DNA from: Antarcticibacterium flavum | GTDB lineage: Bacteria; Bacteroidota; Bacteroidia; Flavobacteriales; Flavobacteriaceae | Reading direction: 5' to 3' | Assembly (NCBI RefSeq): GCF_006159205.1 | Contig: NZ_CP040812.1 | Span: 1,674,001-1,738,000, forward strand | Length of the DNA: 64,000 bases | Shown here: positions 10,101-21,548 of the stretch, piece after piece | Layout of the letters: the number at the start of each line of letters is the position of its first letter | How positions within the stretch are numbered: the first letter of the stretch is position 1 | Translations under genes and position numbers: made by a program | The notes under the pieces: model-generated | What the model was told of the DNA's origin: nothing | The model's input: the letters and a program-made list of their open reading frames with translations, nothing else | Database searches by the model: none

Positions 10101-10928
10101 CAAATTAAAAATTACATATTTGAATTAGAAGGCAGAGATAGTAAGCCAGGCCTTAATTTATTAGAAAAAAATATACATTTAAGATCTTTAAAAAGCCTAC
10201 TCTCCCTTATCAGGGAAATTGATCCTTCCAAAGAGATTTCTCTGGAAATCCCCCTAAACCATAATACAATTAAGGAGCTTAATTATTTAAAACAAATCCT
10301 TCCCGTTAATAGTTATGGTCTCAGAATAGAGAATATTGACTACCTCCAAGAGGTGATCTCATTTGCTGAAGAAGCAGGAATCAATTTGTACATTGCCGAT
10401 CTAGATCCAAGGAATTTTATTAAAAATCAAGATCTCTATAAATTCCTTCCTCTTATTTTTAATAACTGGCAAGATGAAAGACAAAGTACTTATCTCACAT
10501 TTGACGGTTTACTAAATTTTAATGGAGATAAAAAAGAGGATTTTGAATTAATATCCAGGTTTAATAATTACACTGAAAAATTGGATACCCTTCAAAGATT
10601 TAAAATCCTGCGTCCTGCCATTCCTTTAATTTCAGGTAACAATTATCCATACAGGGCAGTTTTCTTTACAGGTAATAATTGGATAATAACCCCTGAGAGC
10701 CTTCCTATGACTCTTTCCTGGTATTTAATCAAGAAAGATTTCTTCGGAAATCCGCTCGCTCTTAAAAAGCTTGGATTAGGTAAAACTATCGAGGTAATCA
10801 TTCCCGAAGATTATAAAAACTATGAACTCATGTTGATTATTAAGGACAACAATGACAAGATTGTGAGATCCGCAACCTCACCCCTCCATACTCCAGATGC
10901 TTCGATGGCAGAGGTCACCCTGGAATAA
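7159..10928 (+). CDS. GT2 (cellulose synthase-like) polysaccharide synthase fused to GH26-like and second barrel-like domains (frameshift in sequence)
   Basis: The start ATG at 7159 gives 41 residues (MESNLKAPSKGERSILKFMI...QPEYRG). The frame then breaks at a run of five G at 7277-7281 and resumes in the next frame (D-LFLYILLIISL). One added G gives a 1256-aa protein. In that restored numbering: two N-terminal membrane segments (~17-36, 43-62); a GT2 domain with the DPDH metal site (~168), CED (E258 D259) and QQIKW (~295-299); about six membrane segments (~325-540); then an extracytoplasmic GH26-like barrel with RFAHEFD (acid/base Glu ~689) and MIAEFGS (nucleophile Glu ~794). Residues ~865-1256 (YKGIYGVHYKKGKEW...) may form another barrel-like domain I cannot place. 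The layout suggests a processive beta-glycan synthase with its own hydrolase outside the membrane. The product is unknown. Confidence 0.85.
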
Positions 10929-10964
10929 TTTTCCAGAAGAACTAAAGGACACTTATAAGTAAAA

Positions 10965-10996
10965 AAAAAGCTCCATCCTAAAATGAAGCTTTTCTG
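10965..10996. terminator. Bidirectional terminator between the GT2-GH gene and gltA
   Basis: An A-rich arm, then AAAAGCT-C-CAT, loop CCTAAA, ATG-A-AGCTTTT with one mismatch, flanked by A-runs and T-runs. It lies between the ends of convergent genes (10928 and 11015). Confidence 0.7.
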
Positions 10997-11014
10997 TTTA
11001 TTATCCAGGTAAGT

Positions 11015-12298
11015 TTACCTGTTATTTAAATTTTTAAACTCTCTGTGAGGTTCTCCAATATACACCTGTCTTGGGCGTCCAATTGGCTCTCCACCAAGTC
11101 GCATTTCCCTCCATTGGGCTATCCATCCTGGAAGTCTTCCAACTGCAAACATAACTGTGAACATCTCTGTAGGAATTCCAAGCGCACGGTAAATGATTCC
11201 TGAATAGAAATCTACGTTTGGATATAATTTACGATCTACGAAGTATTCATCTTCCAAAGCTGCTTTTTCAAGAGATTTGGCAATATCCAGTATAGGGTCG
11301 TTTACCCCAAGATCGGCAAGTACCTCGTCTGCAGCTTTTTTGATGATCTTTGCCCGTGGATCAAAGTTTTTATATACTCTGTGCCCAAAGCCCATTAACC
11401 TGAATGGGTCTTCCTTATCCTTAGCTTTATCAAGGAATTTTGAGGTATCGCCCCCATCGGCCTTAATTTCTTCCAGCATTTCTATAACAGCCTGGTTCGC
11501 ACCTCCATGCAAGGGTCCCCATAAAGCTGAAACTCCTGCAGATATCGAGGCGAACAATCCCGCATGGGAAGAACCTACAATACGTACTGTAGATGTGGAA
11601 CAATTTTGCTCATGGTCTGCGTGAAGGATAAGCAGCTTATCCATTGCATCAACCACCGTTTGGTTAAACTTATACTCAGTACCCGGCTTTTGAAACATCA
11701 TTTTCAACAGGCTTTCAACATAGCCTACAGACGTGTCCCTGTTCTCAAGAGGCAGAGCATTTTTCTTTCTTAATGTCCAGGCGGCAAGTGTAGGGAATTT
11801 AGCAAGCAATTTTACAATAGCCTTATACATATCCTCTTCAGAGGTTACATTAACAGATTTTGGGTTAAAAGCTATAAGGGCACTTGTAAGGGAGGATAGC
11901 ATTCCCATTGGATGAGCCGAGGATGGAAAACCATCAATGACCTTCTTCATATCCTCATTCACATAACTCTCAGCGATTATATCATTTTTGAAATTTTGAA
12001 GCTGCTCTTCCTTTGGAAGTTCCCCAAAGATCAATAAGTAAACCACTTCAAGAAAATCGGCTTTTTCAGCCAGGTCTTCAATTGAATAACCCCGGTATCT
12101 AAGAATCCCTTTTTCACCATCCAGAAAAGTTATTGCACTTTCACAACTTCCGGTATTTTTATATCCCGGGTCAAGCGTGATTGCACCTGTCTCTCCTCTA
12201 AGGTTCTTGATATCTATGGCAACTTCATTTTCTGTTCCAATGGTTACCGGGAACTCATACTTTTTCCCCTCTATCTCTAACGTAGCAACTTTTGACAT
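11015..12298 (-). CDS. gltA: Citrate synthase
   Basis: A 427-aa type II citrate synthase that condenses acetyl-CoA and oxaloacetate into citrate in the cytosolic TCA cycle. Motifs seen: N-terminal GYKNTGSCESAITFLDGEKGILRYRGY (split in the usual way), the His-containing SSHAGLFASISAGVSALWGPLHGGANQAVIEML region, and GFGHRVYKNFDPRA with the catalytic His, followed by the Asp-containing NVDFYSGIIYRALG. Length and ends are normal. It is last in the rplQ-carA-eno-gltA row, but a hairpin after eno suggests its own promoter in the AT-rich 12299-12430 region. Confidence 0.97.
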   Translation of the reverse strand: MSKVATLEIEGKKYEFPVTIGTENEVAIDIKNLRGETGAITLDPGYKNTGSCESAITFLDGEKGILRYRGYSIEDLAEKADFLEVVYLLIFGELPKEEQLQNFKNDIIAESYVNEDMKKVIDGFPSSAHPMGMLSSLTSALIAFNPKSVNVTSEEDMYKAIVKLLAKFPTLAAWTLRKKNALPLENRDTSVGYVESLLKMMFQKPGTEYKFNQTVVDAMDKLLILHADHEQNCSTSTVRIVGSSHAGLFASISAGVSALWGPLHGGANQAVIEMLEEIKADGGDTSKFLDKAKDKEDPFRLMGFGHRVYKNFDPRAKIIKKAADEVLADLGVNDPILDIAKSLEKAALEDEYFVDRKLYPNVDFYSGIIYRALGIPTEMFTVMFAVGRLPGWIAQWREMRLGGEPIGRPRQVYIGEPHREFKNLNNR

Positions 12299-12432
12299 AT
12301 ATTATAAATTTTTCGGATTATATTTTTGGTATGCTAAAATACGAAATTATAGGGAAAAAAGCAGCCAATTTTAAGCCGTAATTTCATAGATATGCAGCAA
12401 GTGGAGACTATTTTTTAAAATTCTCTAAAAAG

Positions 12433-12462
12433 AAAATCCTCCTGCAAAAACAGGAGGATTTT
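12433..12462 (-). terminator. Terminator after eno
   Basis: A perfect 12-bp stem, AAAATCCTCCTG / CAGGAGGATTTT, with a 6-base loop, 26 bases past the eno stop (12488). On the minus strand it is followed by a T-rich tail. It separates eno from gltA. Confidence 0.9.
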
Positions 12463-12487
12463 GAACATCTAGACTATTTCTACTTGG

Positions 12488-13887
<1,400 letters not shown>

Positions 13888-13943
13888 TTAGATTTATAGT
13901 ATTAGTTATTCGTCCATTGAAGTACACAGCAATATTCCTGAAT

Positions 13944-13972
13944 AAAAAACCGGGAAAATTCCCGGCTTTTAT
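13944..13972 (-). terminator. Terminator after carA
   Basis: On the minus strand, AAAAGCCGGGAA, short loop, TTCCCGGTTTTTT: a strong GC stem with a T-run, about 20 bases past the carA stop (13991). It separates carA from eno. Confidence 0.9.
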
Positions 13973-13990
13973 TCAAATTTACAATGTTTA

Positions 13991-15103
13991 CTATGCCCTT
14001 ACTCTTTTCATCCTGTCTATGAACTCATCGAACAGGTAGGTGGCATCATTAGGTCCCGGGCTTGCTTCTGGATGATACTGTACAGAGAACACATTCTTAT
14101 TCTTCATTTGGAGCCCTCCTATTGTATCATCATTGATACAAACATGCGTGATCTCCACATCTGGATGTGCTTCTGTTTCCTTCCGATCTACAGAGAAACC
14201 GTGGTTTTGGGAGGTAATTTCCCCGTTCCTGGTCTTAAGGTTAAGCACGGGGTGGTTAATTCCCCTGTGCCCGTGATGCATTTTATAAGTAGAAATTCCA
14301 TTGGCAAGAGCAATAATTTGATGGCCAAGACAAATCCCGAATAAAGGATGGTCATTTTCTATGATCTTTTTGGCGAGATCTATTGCGCCTCTAAGAGGCT
14401 GTGGATCCCCGGGGCCGTTGGCTATAAAGAACCCATCAGGATTAAATTCATTCATCTCCTCGTATGTAGCATTATAAGGAAATACTTTTACATAAGTATC
14501 CCTTTTGGCAAGGTTACGCAGGATACCCTTTTTAATTCCAACATCCAAAGCTGCAACTTTATAGGTGGCCTTCTCATCTCCATAGAAATATGCCTCTTTT
14601 GTAGAGACTTTAGAGGCAAGTTCAAGGCCGTTCATATCGGGCACCTCTGCAAGTTCTCCTTTTAAAGCATCGATCTCATCTACCCTGGTGGATATGATGG
14701 CGTTCATTGCACCATTTTCTCTAATGTAAGCAACCAGCGCCCTTGTATCAACATCTGAAATTGCAAAAAGATTACTATCCTCAAGAAAATCCAGCAGGGA
14801 ACCATCTGCCGCGGGACGGGAATGGTTGTAGCTAAAATTCTTACAGATCAACCCAGATATCTTTGCCTTATGGGATTCACTTTCATCATCATTTACTCCG
14901 TAGTTACCAATATGTGCATTGGTGGTAACCATAAGTTGCCCATAGTAAGAAGGGTCTGTGAAGATCTCCTGGTATCCCGTCATCCCGGTGTTAAAACAAA
15001 CTTCCCCTACTGCACTACCTTCTTTGTTCCCAACAGATTTCCCATGAAAAATGGTACCGTCCTCAAGAAGTATTATAGCTTTTTTTCTTAACTGGTATTT
15101 CAT
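13991..15103 (-). CDS. carA: Carbamoyl-phosphate synthase small subunit
   Basis: A 370-aa glutamine amidotransferase subunit. It releases ammonia from glutamine and channels it to CarB for carbamoyl phosphate, feeding pyrimidine and arginine synthesis. The N-terminal CPSase-small domain (LEDGTIFHGKSVG, CFNTGMTGYQEIFTDPSYYGQ) is followed by the class I GATase domain with PLFGICLGHQII (nucleophile Cys, ~residue 250) and the His-Glu pair in QYHPEASPGPNDA (~347). Complete. carB is not in the window. The position just after the ribosomal alpha operon is a common flavobacterial arrangement, but a terminator after rplQ suggests its own promoter. Confidence 0.97.
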   Translation of the reverse strand: MKYQLRKKAIILLEDGTIFHGKSVGNKEGSAVGEVCFNTGMTGYQEIFTDPSYYGQLMVTTNAHIGNYGVNDDESESHKAKISGLICKNFSYNHSRPAADGSLLDFLEDSNLFAISDVDTRALVAYIRENGAMNAIISTRVDEIDALKGELAEVPDMNGLELASKVSTKEAYFYGDEKATYKVAALDVGIKKGILRNLAKRDTYVKVFPYNATYEEMNEFNPDGFFIANGPGDPQPLRGAIDLAKKIIENDHPLFGICLGHQIIALANGISTYKMHHGHRGINHPVLNLKTRNGEITSQNHGFSVDRKETEAHPDVEITHVCINDDTIGGLQMKNKNVFSVQYHPEASPGPNDATYLFDEFIDRMKRVRA

Positions 15104-15215
15104 AATTCCTTTTGTGAATGTGCCGGCCTTATGGACCGATGTTATATTTACTCTTTATTTAATAAGCCCTACTGTATTCCCTGTTTTTCATTCCAAAATA
15201 TAAGGATTATGTCCT

Positions 15216-15254
15216 AAAAAAAAAGGATAAACCTTAACGGCCTATCCTTTTTTT
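15216..15254 (-). terminator. Terminator at the end of the ribosomal super-cluster (after rplQ)
   Basis: Stem AAAAAAAGGATA / TATCCTTTTTTT with a 13-base loop. On the minus strand it ends in a long T-run, about 26 bases after the rplQ stop (15280). Confidence 0.8.
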
Positions 15255-15279
15255 AAATTTTAGAATCAAAAACGTCATT

Positions 15280-15786
15280 CTATTCGTCCTTTTTCTCTTC
15301 TTTATTTTCTGAAGTATTTTCAGTTTTCGTTTCCGCTTTTGGAGCAGTAGTTTCATCTGAAGATTTTTTACCTCTACCGGCTCTACGTGTAGATTTTTTC
15401 TTCTCAGGCTTGGTAGTGTTATAGATCTCATTGTAATCTACAAGCTCTATAAGTGCCATATCTGCATTATCTCCAAGACGGTTACCCAGTTTAATGATCC
15501 TTGTGTATCCTCCCGGGCGGTCTCCCACCTTTGGAGCTACATCACGAAACAACTCAGCAACAGATTCCTTGCTGCGTAGTTTGGTCATTACCAATCTACG
15601 GTTATGAGTAGTATCTTCCTTAGATTTTGTTACCAAAGGCTCCACAAACTGCTTTAAAGCTTTTGCTTTTGCCACAGTAGTGTTTATTCTTTTATGCTCA
15701 ATTAGGGAACACGCCATATTTGCCAACATTGACTTACGGTGCGCGGTTTTTCTACCTAAATGATTTATTTTTTTTCCGTGTCTCAT
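15280..15786 (-). CDS. rplQ: 50S ribosomal protein L17 (bL17) with C-terminal extension
   Basis: A large-subunit protein near the exit tunnel. Residues 1-~117 are the normal L17 body ([69 protein letters not shown]). The last ~50 residues are a low-complexity Lys/Glu/Thr-rich tail ([20 protein letters not shown], ending NKEEKKDE). It lies 39 bases after rpoA and is the last gene of the merged operon. Confidence 0.97.
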   Translation of the reverse strand: MRHGKKINHLGRKTAHRKSMLANMACSLIEHKRINTTVAKAKALKQFVEPLVTKSKEDTTHNRRLVMTKLRSKESVAELFRDVAPKVGDRPGGYTRIIKLGNRLGDNADMALIELVDYNEIYNTTKPEKKKSTRRAGRGKKSSDETTAPKAETKTENTSENKEEKKDE

Positions 15787-15825
15787 TACTATTCTCTTTT
15801 AGATTAAGTTTTCCAGATTGAAAAC

Positions 15826-16818
15826 CTAGTCCTTATCTAATTTATATTTTGATAGATCCATACCAAAGTTTAAACCTTTGTTATTTACCAGCTCTTCAAG
15901 CTCGGTCAAAGATTTCTTACCGAAGTTACGGAACTTCATCAAGTCATTTTTATTATAGGATACTAAATCTCCCAGGGTATCAACTTCAGCAGCCTTTAAA
16001 CAGTTAAGGGCTCTTACAGAAAGATCCATATCTACCAGCTTTGTTTTAAGCAACTGTCTCATGTGAAGGGATTCTTCATCATAAGTTTCAGTTTGAGCTA
16101 TCTCATCTGCCTCAAGAGTGATTCGCTCATCGCTGAACAACATGAAGTGATGGATCAAAGTTTTAGCAGCCTCAGTCAAAGCTTCCTTTGGGTGGATAGA
16201 GCCATCGCTTACGATCTCAAAAACCAGTTTTTCATAATCTGTCTTTTGTTCTACACGATAGTTCTCGATGCTATACTTTACATTTTTGATTGGCGTATAA
16301 ACCGAATCTGTAAAGATAGTTCCAAGAGGCGCATTGGCTTTCTTGTTTTCTTCAGCAGGAACATATCCTCTACCCTTTTCAACAGTAAGTTCCATATTGA
16401 AGCTTACCTTCTTGTCAAGGTTACAAATTACAAGATCAGGATTCAGGATTTGAAAACCTGAGATGAATTTCTGAAAGTGTCCAGCAGTAAGTTGCTCCTG
16501 CCCGGATACAGAAATGGTAACGGCTTCGTTGTCTATTTCATCAATTTGCCTTTTAAACCTTACTTGTTTAAGGTTCAATATAATTTCTGTTACATCTTCT
16601 ACCACGCCTGGGATAGTGGAGAATTCGTGATCTACACCTTCAATGCGAACTGAAGTTATTGCAAATCCTTCCAATGATGATAACAGTACTCTCCTTAAAG
16701 CGTTACCAACGGTTAATCCATAACCTGGTTCCAAAGGGCGAAATTCAAATTTCCCTTCGAAATCGGTGGAATCAATCATTATAACTTTATCGGGCTTCTG
16801 AAAATTTAGTATTGCCAT
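15826..16818 (-). CDS. rpoA: DNA-directed RNA polymerase subunit alpha
   Basis: A 330-aa alpha subunit that dimerises to start RNA polymerase assembly. The N-terminal domain has [23 protein letters not shown] (dimer/assembly region) and [12 protein letters not shown]. The C-terminal domain (~245-325) has the helix-hairpin-helix pattern [21 protein letters not shown] and [15 protein letters not shown] that contacts DNA and regulators. Complete, between rpsD and rplQ. Confidence 0.98.
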   Translation of the reverse strand: MAILNFQKPDKVIMIDSTDFEGKFEFRPLEPGYGLTVGNALRRVLLSSLEGFAITSVRIEGVDHEFSTIPGVVEDVTEIILNLKQVRFKRQIDEIDNEAVTISVSGQEQLTAGHFQKFISGFQILNPDLVICNLDKKVSFNMELTVEKGRGYVPAEENKKANAPLGTIFTDSVYTPIKNVKYSIENYRVEQKTDYEKLVFEIVSDGSIHPKEALTEAAKTLIHHFMLFSDERITLEADEIAQTETYDEESLHMRQLLKTKLVDMDLSVRALNCLKAAEVDTLGDLVSYNKNDLMKFRNFGKKSLTELEELVNNKGLNFGMDLSKYKLDKD

Positions 16819-16838
16819 ATTACGACTTCTGTGAATTA

Positions 16839-17444
16839 TTATTTCGAATATAATTCGACTATGAATTGTTCATTTATGTTTTCCGGGATTTGAACTCTAC
16901 CAGGTACAGAAACAAAGGTTCCCTGCTTGGTATCGTTATTCCAGGTGATCCACTCGTAGGTGGTACCAGAGTTGGATAGTGATTCCTGAATAGCAGCCAA
17001 AGATTTTGATTTCTCTCTTACTGCTACAACATCACCGGCGTTTAATTGATATGAAGGAATGTTTACGATCTCTCCATTTACTGTAATATGCCTGTGTGAA
17101 ACCAATTGTCTTGCTCCACGACGAGATGGGGAAATTCCCATTCTGTACACTACATTGTCCAGACGTGATTCACAAAGTTGTAAAAGCACCTCACCTGTAA
17201 TCCCATTGGAACGGGTTGCTTTTTCGAACATATTCCTGAATTGACGCTCAAGTATACCATAGGTATATTTAGCTTTTTGCTTTTCCATTAACTGGATTGC
17301 ATATTCAGATTTTTTACCTCTTCTACGGTTGTTACCATGTTGTCCCGGAGGGTAATTTCTTTTTTCGAAGGACTTGTCGTCTCCGAAAATCGCCTCGCCA
17401 AATTTACGTGCGATCTTAGTCTTTGGACCAGTATATCTTGCCAT
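16839..17444 (-). CDS. rpsD: 30S ribosomal protein S4 (uS4)
   Basis: A 201-aa primary 16S rRNA-binding protein, also an autoregulator of the alpha operon in other bacteria. N-terminal [21 protein letters not shown], a [12 protein letters not shown] segment, and the S4 RNA-binding domain [20 protein letters not shown] with [17 protein letters not shown]. An 88-base gap precedes it after rpsK. Confidence 0.98.
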   Translation of the reverse strand: MARYTGPKTKIARKFGEAIFGDDKSFEKRNYPPGQHGNNRRRGKKSEYAIQLMEKQKAKYTYGILERQFRNMFEKATRSNGITGEVLLQLCESRLDNVVYRMGISPSRRGARQLVSHRHITVNGEIVNIPSYQLNAGDVVAVREKSKSLAAIQESLSNSGTTYEWITWNNDTKQGTFVSVPGRVQIPENINEQFIVELYSK

Positions 17445-17532
17445 TGAAAAATTGATTATTAAGAAAGCGATCAGGAATTAAGGTCACTGTCCTTCGCAGA
17501 TCTTGGTGCTTTCTTTGTTTATACTTAATTAA

Positions 17533-17922
17533 TTATACTCTACGTCTTTTTGGAGGCCTACATCCATTGTGAGGAAGTGGGGTAACGTCGATGATCTCTG
17601 TTACTTCAATTCCTGCATTGTGAATGGATCTAATAGCGCTCTCTCTTCCATTTCCAGGTCCTTTAACATACACCTTTACCTTACGTAAACCTGCTTCGTG
17701 TGCTACTTTTGAAGCATCCTCGGCAGCCAACTGTGCAGCATAGGGAGTGTTTTTCTTAGATCCTCTAAAGCCCATTTTACCGGCTGAAGACCAGGAGATC
17801 AAATCACCCTTTTTGTTAGTCAAAGAGATAATAATATTGTTAAAAGAAGCAGTAACATGCGCTTCTCCATTTGACTCAACGATTACTTTACGTTTCTTTT
17901 GAGCTGTTTTTGCTTTTGCCAT
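17533..17922 (-). CDS. rpsK: 30S ribosomal protein S11 (uS11)
   Basis: A 129-aa platform protein that helps position mRNA in the exit channel. The N-terminal basic tail is followed by [42 protein letters not shown] and the invariant end [18 protein letters not shown]. It starts 8 bases after the rpsM stop. Confidence 0.98.
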   Translation of the reverse strand: MAKAKTAQKKRKVIVESNGEAHVTASFNNIIISLTNKKGDLISWSSAGKMGFRGSKKNTPYAAQLAAEDASKVAHEAGLRKVKVYVKGPGNGRESAIRSIHNAGIEVTEIIDVTPLPHNGCRPPKRRRV

Positions 17923-17930
17923 ACTACTTA

Positions 17931-18305
17931 TTATTTAGTTGCTTTCTTCTTGTTGGCAACTGTTTTTCTTCTTCCTTTACGCGTTCTGGAATTGTTCTTT
18001 GTGCGTTGTCCTCTTAAAGGAAGACCAGACCTGTGGCGAATACCACGGTAACATCCAATGTCCATGAGACGTTTGATGCTCATTTGAACTTCTGAACGTA
18101 ATTCACCTTCGATCTTGAAAGCTCCAACTGCCTCACGAATTCGACCGATTTCATCATCGTCCCAATCTGACACTTTTTTGCCTTCATCAACCTTAGCCTC
18201 GGCCAGGATCTCCTGAGCTCTGCTTCTTCCAATTCCGAAGATATAGGTCAAAGCTATAACTCCGCGTTTCTGTTTTGGTATATCAACCCCTGCAATTCTA
18301 GCCAT
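17931..18305 (-). CDS. rpsM: 30S ribosomal protein S13 (uS13)
   Basis: A 124-aa head protein forming bridges to the 50S subunit and contacting P-site tRNA. Starts [20 protein letters not shown]; has the helix-two-turn-helix region and the [20 protein letters not shown] signature before the basic tail. Confidence 0.98.
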   Translation of the reverse strand: MARIAGVDIPKQKRGVIALTYIFGIGRSRAQEILAEAKVDEGKKVSDWDDDEIGRIREAVGAFKIEGELRSEVQMSIKRLMDIGCYRGIRHRSGLPLRGQRTKNNSRTRKGRRKTVANKKKATK

Positions 18306-18308
18306 AAC

Positions 18309-18425
18309 TTATCCTTGTCTTTGTTTGAATTTAGGATTCTTTTTGTTTATCACGTAAAGTCTGCCTTTTCTACGCACAATTTTGCACTCGGCACTTCTTT
18401 TTTTAACTGATGCTCTAACTTTCAT
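18309..18425 (-). CDS. rpmJ: 50S ribosomal protein L36 (bL36), zinc-free form
   Basis: A 38-aa gene between infA and rpsM, found by reading the gap: [20 protein letters not shown], then [18 protein letters not shown], stop TAA at 18309-18311. It sits in the standard infA-rpmJ-rpsM position. Only one Cys (residue 14) remains of the Cys3-His set that binds zinc in the classic form, so this is the C-minus type that does not need zinc. Confidence 0.95.
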   Translation of the reverse strand: MKVRASVKKRSAECKIVRRKGRLYVINKKNPKFKQRQG

Positions 18426-18430
18426 CTTAA

Positions 18431-18646
18431 TTAGTATCTGTAAGTTATTCGAGCCTTAGATAGATCATAAGGACTCATTTCTAATTTTACTTTATCTCCG
18501 GGCAATAATTTTATATAATGCATACGCATCTTTCCCGAAATGTGTGCAGTCACAACGTGACCGTTTTCCAGTTCTACACGAAACATCGCATTTGATAATG
18601 CTTCAATTATCGTTCCGTCCTGTTCAATTGCTGATTGTTTTGCCAT
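18431..18646 (-). CDS. infA: Translation initiation factor IF-1
   Basis: A 71-aa OB-fold factor that binds the ribosomal A site during initiation. [41 protein letters not shown] and [18 protein letters not shown] are diagnostic. Its ATG overlaps the secY stop by one base (TAATG), indicating coupled translation. Confidence 0.98.
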   Translation of the reverse strand: MAKQSAIEQDGTIIEALSNAMFRVELENGHVVTAHISGKMRMHYIKLLPGDKVKLEMSPYDLSKARITYRY

Positions 18647-19983
18647 TATGCTACTGCTTTTCTATTTTTACCGGTTTTCATCAAGCCGTCATAGTGCCTG
18701 TTTAACAGGTATGAATTCACCTGTTGCATAGTATCAATCGCAACCCCCACCATAATCAATAGGGATGTACCTCCAAAGAACAACGCCCATCCTGCCTGTA
18801 CACCCAGCAGTTGAACTACTACAGCAGGGAACACTGCTATAAGAGCCAGGAAAATCGATCCCGGAAGTGTTATTTGTGACATGATCCTGTCCAAAAACTC
18901 TGATGTTTCACCACCTGGACGTATGCCGGGAATAAACCCGCCACTTCGTTTAAGATCATCTGCCATTTTGTTAGTTGGTACTGTGATAGCCGTGTAAAAA
19001 TAGGTAAATACTATGATTAACAGGGCAAACACAAGGTTATACCAAAAACCAAATATATCACTAAACGCGGCTGCAATACCCTGCGATGTCTCCCCATCGG
19101 AAAGACCCGCAACGGCAGCCGGTATAAACATTATTGCCTGCGCAAAGATAATTGGCATTACCCCTGAAGCGTTAAGCTTTAAAGGAATATATTGTCTTGA
19201 ACCAAATACATTTTTCTCGTAACCACCAGATGCAGTTCTACGGGCATATTGTACAGGTATTTGACGTACTGCCATCACTAACATTACAGATGCGAGGATA
19301 ATTGCGAACCAAATTACCAATTCAATTAAGATCATGATCAAACCACCGTTTGATTCAAACACTCTGGAAGCGAATTCCTGGATAAAGGCCTGTGGCAGGG
19401 TGGCAATAATACCAACCATAATTAACAGGGAAATACCATTTCCAATACCTTTATCTGTGATCTTTTCTCCCAACCACATAGCAAAAATTGTCCCTGTAGT
19501 TAAGATAATTACCGAAGAGGCAACAAATGTTACTGTATCACCTAGCATAAAAGCACTAGGAGGCAAGGTAGCAAACAGGTTATAAATATAACCAGGCCCC
19601 TGTACCAGGGTAATGGCTATAGTTAACCATCGTGTAATCTGGTTGATCTTCCTTCTACCACTCTCTCCTTCCTTTTGCAATTTTTGTAAATAAGGAACCG
19701 CAATTCCCATTAACTGAACCACAATAGAGGCAGAGATGTAAGGCATGATCCCTAATGCAAATACAGATGCATTGGAAAATGCACCTCCTGTAAAGGCATT
19801 AAGAAGCCCTAAAAGACCTCCGTCTGTTTGATTGGCTAAGTTTGCTAATTGTGAAGCATCAACTCCCGGCAATACCACCTGTGCACCAAAACGGTACACA
19901 AGCAATAGCCCAAGAGTTACCATAATACGGTTCTTTAGCTCCTCAATTTTCCAGATATTCTTAAGAGTATTGATAAATTTCAT
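18646..19983 (-). CDS. secY: Preprotein translocase subunit SecY
   Basis: A 445-aa inner-membrane channel of the Sec system, through which the many signal-peptide proteins of this window are exported before outer-membrane or T9SS sorting. Ten hydrophobic segments are visible. Family motifs include [14 protein letters not shown] (plug region), [32 protein letters not shown] and [13 protein letters not shown] (ribosome/SecA-binding loop). It follows rplO by about 10 bases. Confidence 0.98.
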   Translation of the reverse strand: MKFINTLKNIWKIEELKNRIMVTLGLLLVYRFGAQVVLPGVDASQLANLANQTDGGLLGLLNAFTGGAFSNASVFALGIMPYISASIVVQLMGIAVPYLQKLQKEGESGRRKINQITRWLTIAITLVQGPGYIYNLFATLPPSAFMLGDTVTFVASSVIILTTGTIFAMWLGEKITDKGIGNGISLLIMVGIIATLPQAFIQEFASRVFESNGGLIMILIELVIWFAIILASVMLVMAVRQIPVQYARRTASGGYEKNVFGSRQYIPLKLNASGVMPIIFAQAIMFIPAAVAGLSDGETSQGIAAAFSDIFGFWYNLVFALLIIVFTYFYTAITVPTNKMADDLKRSGGFIPGIRPGGETSEFLDRIMSQITLPGSIFLALIAVFPAVVVQLLGVQAGWALFFGGTSLLIMVGVAIDTMQQVNSYLLNRHYDGLMKTGKNRKAVA

Positions 19984-19993
19984 CGTTTATCTA

Positions 19994-20446
19994 TTATAAA
20001 GTAACAACTTCACCTCCGGCTGCTTCGATAGCTTCCTTTGCTGAGGCAGTAAATTTATGAACAGATATCTTCAACTTTGCTTTTAACTCTCCTCTTCCCA
20101 ATATCTTTACAAGTTCGTTTTTGCGCACCAAACCGTTCTCAATAAGAACATTCATATCCACGGTATCTGTGATCTTTCCATCATCTACCATAGACTGAAG
20201 TGTATCCAGGTTAATTCCCTGGTATACTGTACGGTTCCTGTTTGTAAAACCAAACTTAGGCACACGGCGCTGTAGTGGCATTTGCCCACCTTCAAATCCT
20301 ATTTTCCTGGAGTAACCAGAACGGGATTTAGCACCCTTGTGTCCACGGGTAGAAGTTCCTCCTTTACCAGATCCTTCTCCTCTACCTACACGCTTGCTGT
20401 TACTTTGAACTGAACCTTCTGCAGGTTTTAAGTTACTTAAATCCAT
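19994..20446 (-). CDS. rplO: 50S ribosomal protein L15 (uL15)
   Basis: A 150-aa large-subunit assembly protein. The Gly/Arg-rich N-terminal extension (KRVGRGEGSGKGGTSTRGHK, GAKSRSGYSRKIGFEGGQMP) and the C-terminal KISVHKFTASAKEAIEAAGG are typical. It sits 8 bases after rpmD. Confidence 0.98.
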   Translation of the reverse strand: MDLSNLKPAEGSVQSNSKRVGRGEGSGKGGTSTRGHKGAKSRSGYSRKIGFEGGQMPLQRRVPKFGFTNRNRTVYQGINLDTLQSMVDDGKITDTVDMNVLIENGLVRKNELVKILGRGELKAKLKISVHKFTASAKEAIEAAGGEVVTL

Positions 20447-20454
20447 GTGTTATC

Positions 20455-20637
20455 TTATTTTGTTTCCTCTACAGAAACCAAGTGTTTAACTTTATTTACC
20501 ATACCAAGGATGTTTGGCGTGTTGTCGTGCTCCACTACCTGGTTTAATTTCTTAAGACCAAGAGCTTCCAAAGTACGTTTCTGGTTTTGAGTACGCTTAA
20601 TAGCGCTCTTTACCTGTGTAACTTTTATCTTTCCCAT
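20455..20637 (-). CDS. rpmD: 50S ribosomal protein L30 (uL30)
   Basis: A 60-aa protein: KIKVTQVKSAIKRTQNQKRT and LGLKKLNQVVEHDNTPNILG match the L30 core. Correct position between rpsE and rplO. Confidence 0.97.
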   Translation of the reverse strand: MGKIKVTQVKSAIKRTQNQKRTLEALGLKKLNQVVEHDNTPNILGMVNKVKHLVSVEETK

Positions 20638-20647
20638 GTTTCCCTGA

Positions 20648-21172
20648 TTAACCTTTAAATACTTTATCCAATGTTACTCCACGTTGCTTGGCTACAGTTT
20701 GAGCACTTCTCAATTGAAGCAAAGCATCAAAAGTAGCTTTTACCACGTTGTGCGGATTTGAAGATCCCTGGTTCTTAGAAAGTACATCATGTACTCCTAC
20801 AGATTCCAGTACGGCACGAATAGCTCCACCGGCAATGATCCCGGTACCAGCTGCAGCCGGAAGTAACATTACTCTGGCTCCACCGTATTTACCTTTTTGC
20901 TCGTGAGGCAGTGTTCCCTTATGCAAAGGAATTCTAACCAAATTCTTCTTAGCATCTTCAACGGCTTTGGCAATAGCATCGGCAACCTCTTTAGATTTAC
21001 CTAAGCCCTGGCCAACAACGCCATTCTCGTCTCCTACAACTACAATTGCAGAGAAACCAAATGCTCTACCACCTTTTGTAACTTTTGTAACACGTTGTAC
21101 TCCAACCAGACGGTCCTTTAATTCAAGACCAACCGGCTTTACAAGTTCTACATTTTTATAATCTTGATACAT
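20648..21172 (-). CDS. rpsE: 30S ribosomal protein S5 (uS5)
   Basis: A 174-aa protein lining the mRNA entry channel, where fidelity mutations fall. The N-terminal double-stranded-RNA-binding-like part holds [20 protein letters not shown] and [20 protein letters not shown]. The C-terminal half has the [20 protein letters not shown] signature. Confidence 0.98.
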   Translation of the reverse strand: MYQDYKNVELVKPVGLELKDRLVGVQRVTKVTKGGRAFGFSAIVVVGDENGVVGQGLGKSKEVADAIAKAVEDAKKNLVRIPLHKGTLPHEQKGKYGGARVMLLPAAAGTGIIAGGAIRAVLESVGVHDVLSKNQGSSNPHNVVKATFDALLQLRSAQTVAKQRGVTLDKVFKG

Positions 21173-21179
21173 ATCTTAT

Positions 21180-21536
21180 TTAGAATTTTAGTCCTCCTTC
21201 ACGGGCACCATCGGCCAATGATTTAACTCTTCCGTGATAAAGATAACCTCCCCTGTCAAAAGAGATGGTCTCAATTCCGGCTTTTTTCGCTCTTTCAGCA
21301 AGAGTTTTACCAACAAGAGCCGCTTTTTCGATCTTGTTTCCCTCTGCTGCTGTAACGTCTTTATCTCTTGAAGAGGCCGCTACTAAAGTCTTACCTTCCA
21401 CATCGTCAACTATTTGCGCATAAATTTCTTTATTGCTGCGAAAAACTGCCAATCTTGGACGACTTGAAGTACCGGTAATGTCCTTACGGATTCTCTTCTT
21501 TATCTTATTTCTTCTATCTTGTTTTGAAACTGCCAT
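21180..21536 (-). CDS. rplR: 50S ribosomal protein L18 (uL18)
   Basis: A 118-aa 5S rRNA-binding protein. [40 protein letters not shown] and the C-terminal [20 protein letters not shown] are characteristic. It works with L5 in the central protuberance. Confidence 0.98.
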   Translation of the reverse strand: MAVSKQDRRNKIKKRIRKDITGTSSRPRLAVFRSNKEIYAQIVDDVEGKTLVAASSRDKDVTAAEGNKIEKAALVGKTLAERAKKAGIETISFDRGGYLYHGRVKSLADGAREGGLKF

Positions 21537-21548
21537 ATCTAAAATCTA

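Noticed and set aside
11277..11624. Long open frame on the plus strand opposite gltA
   Set aside because: Antisense shadow of a highly conserved gene; no protein-like composition, no promoter.
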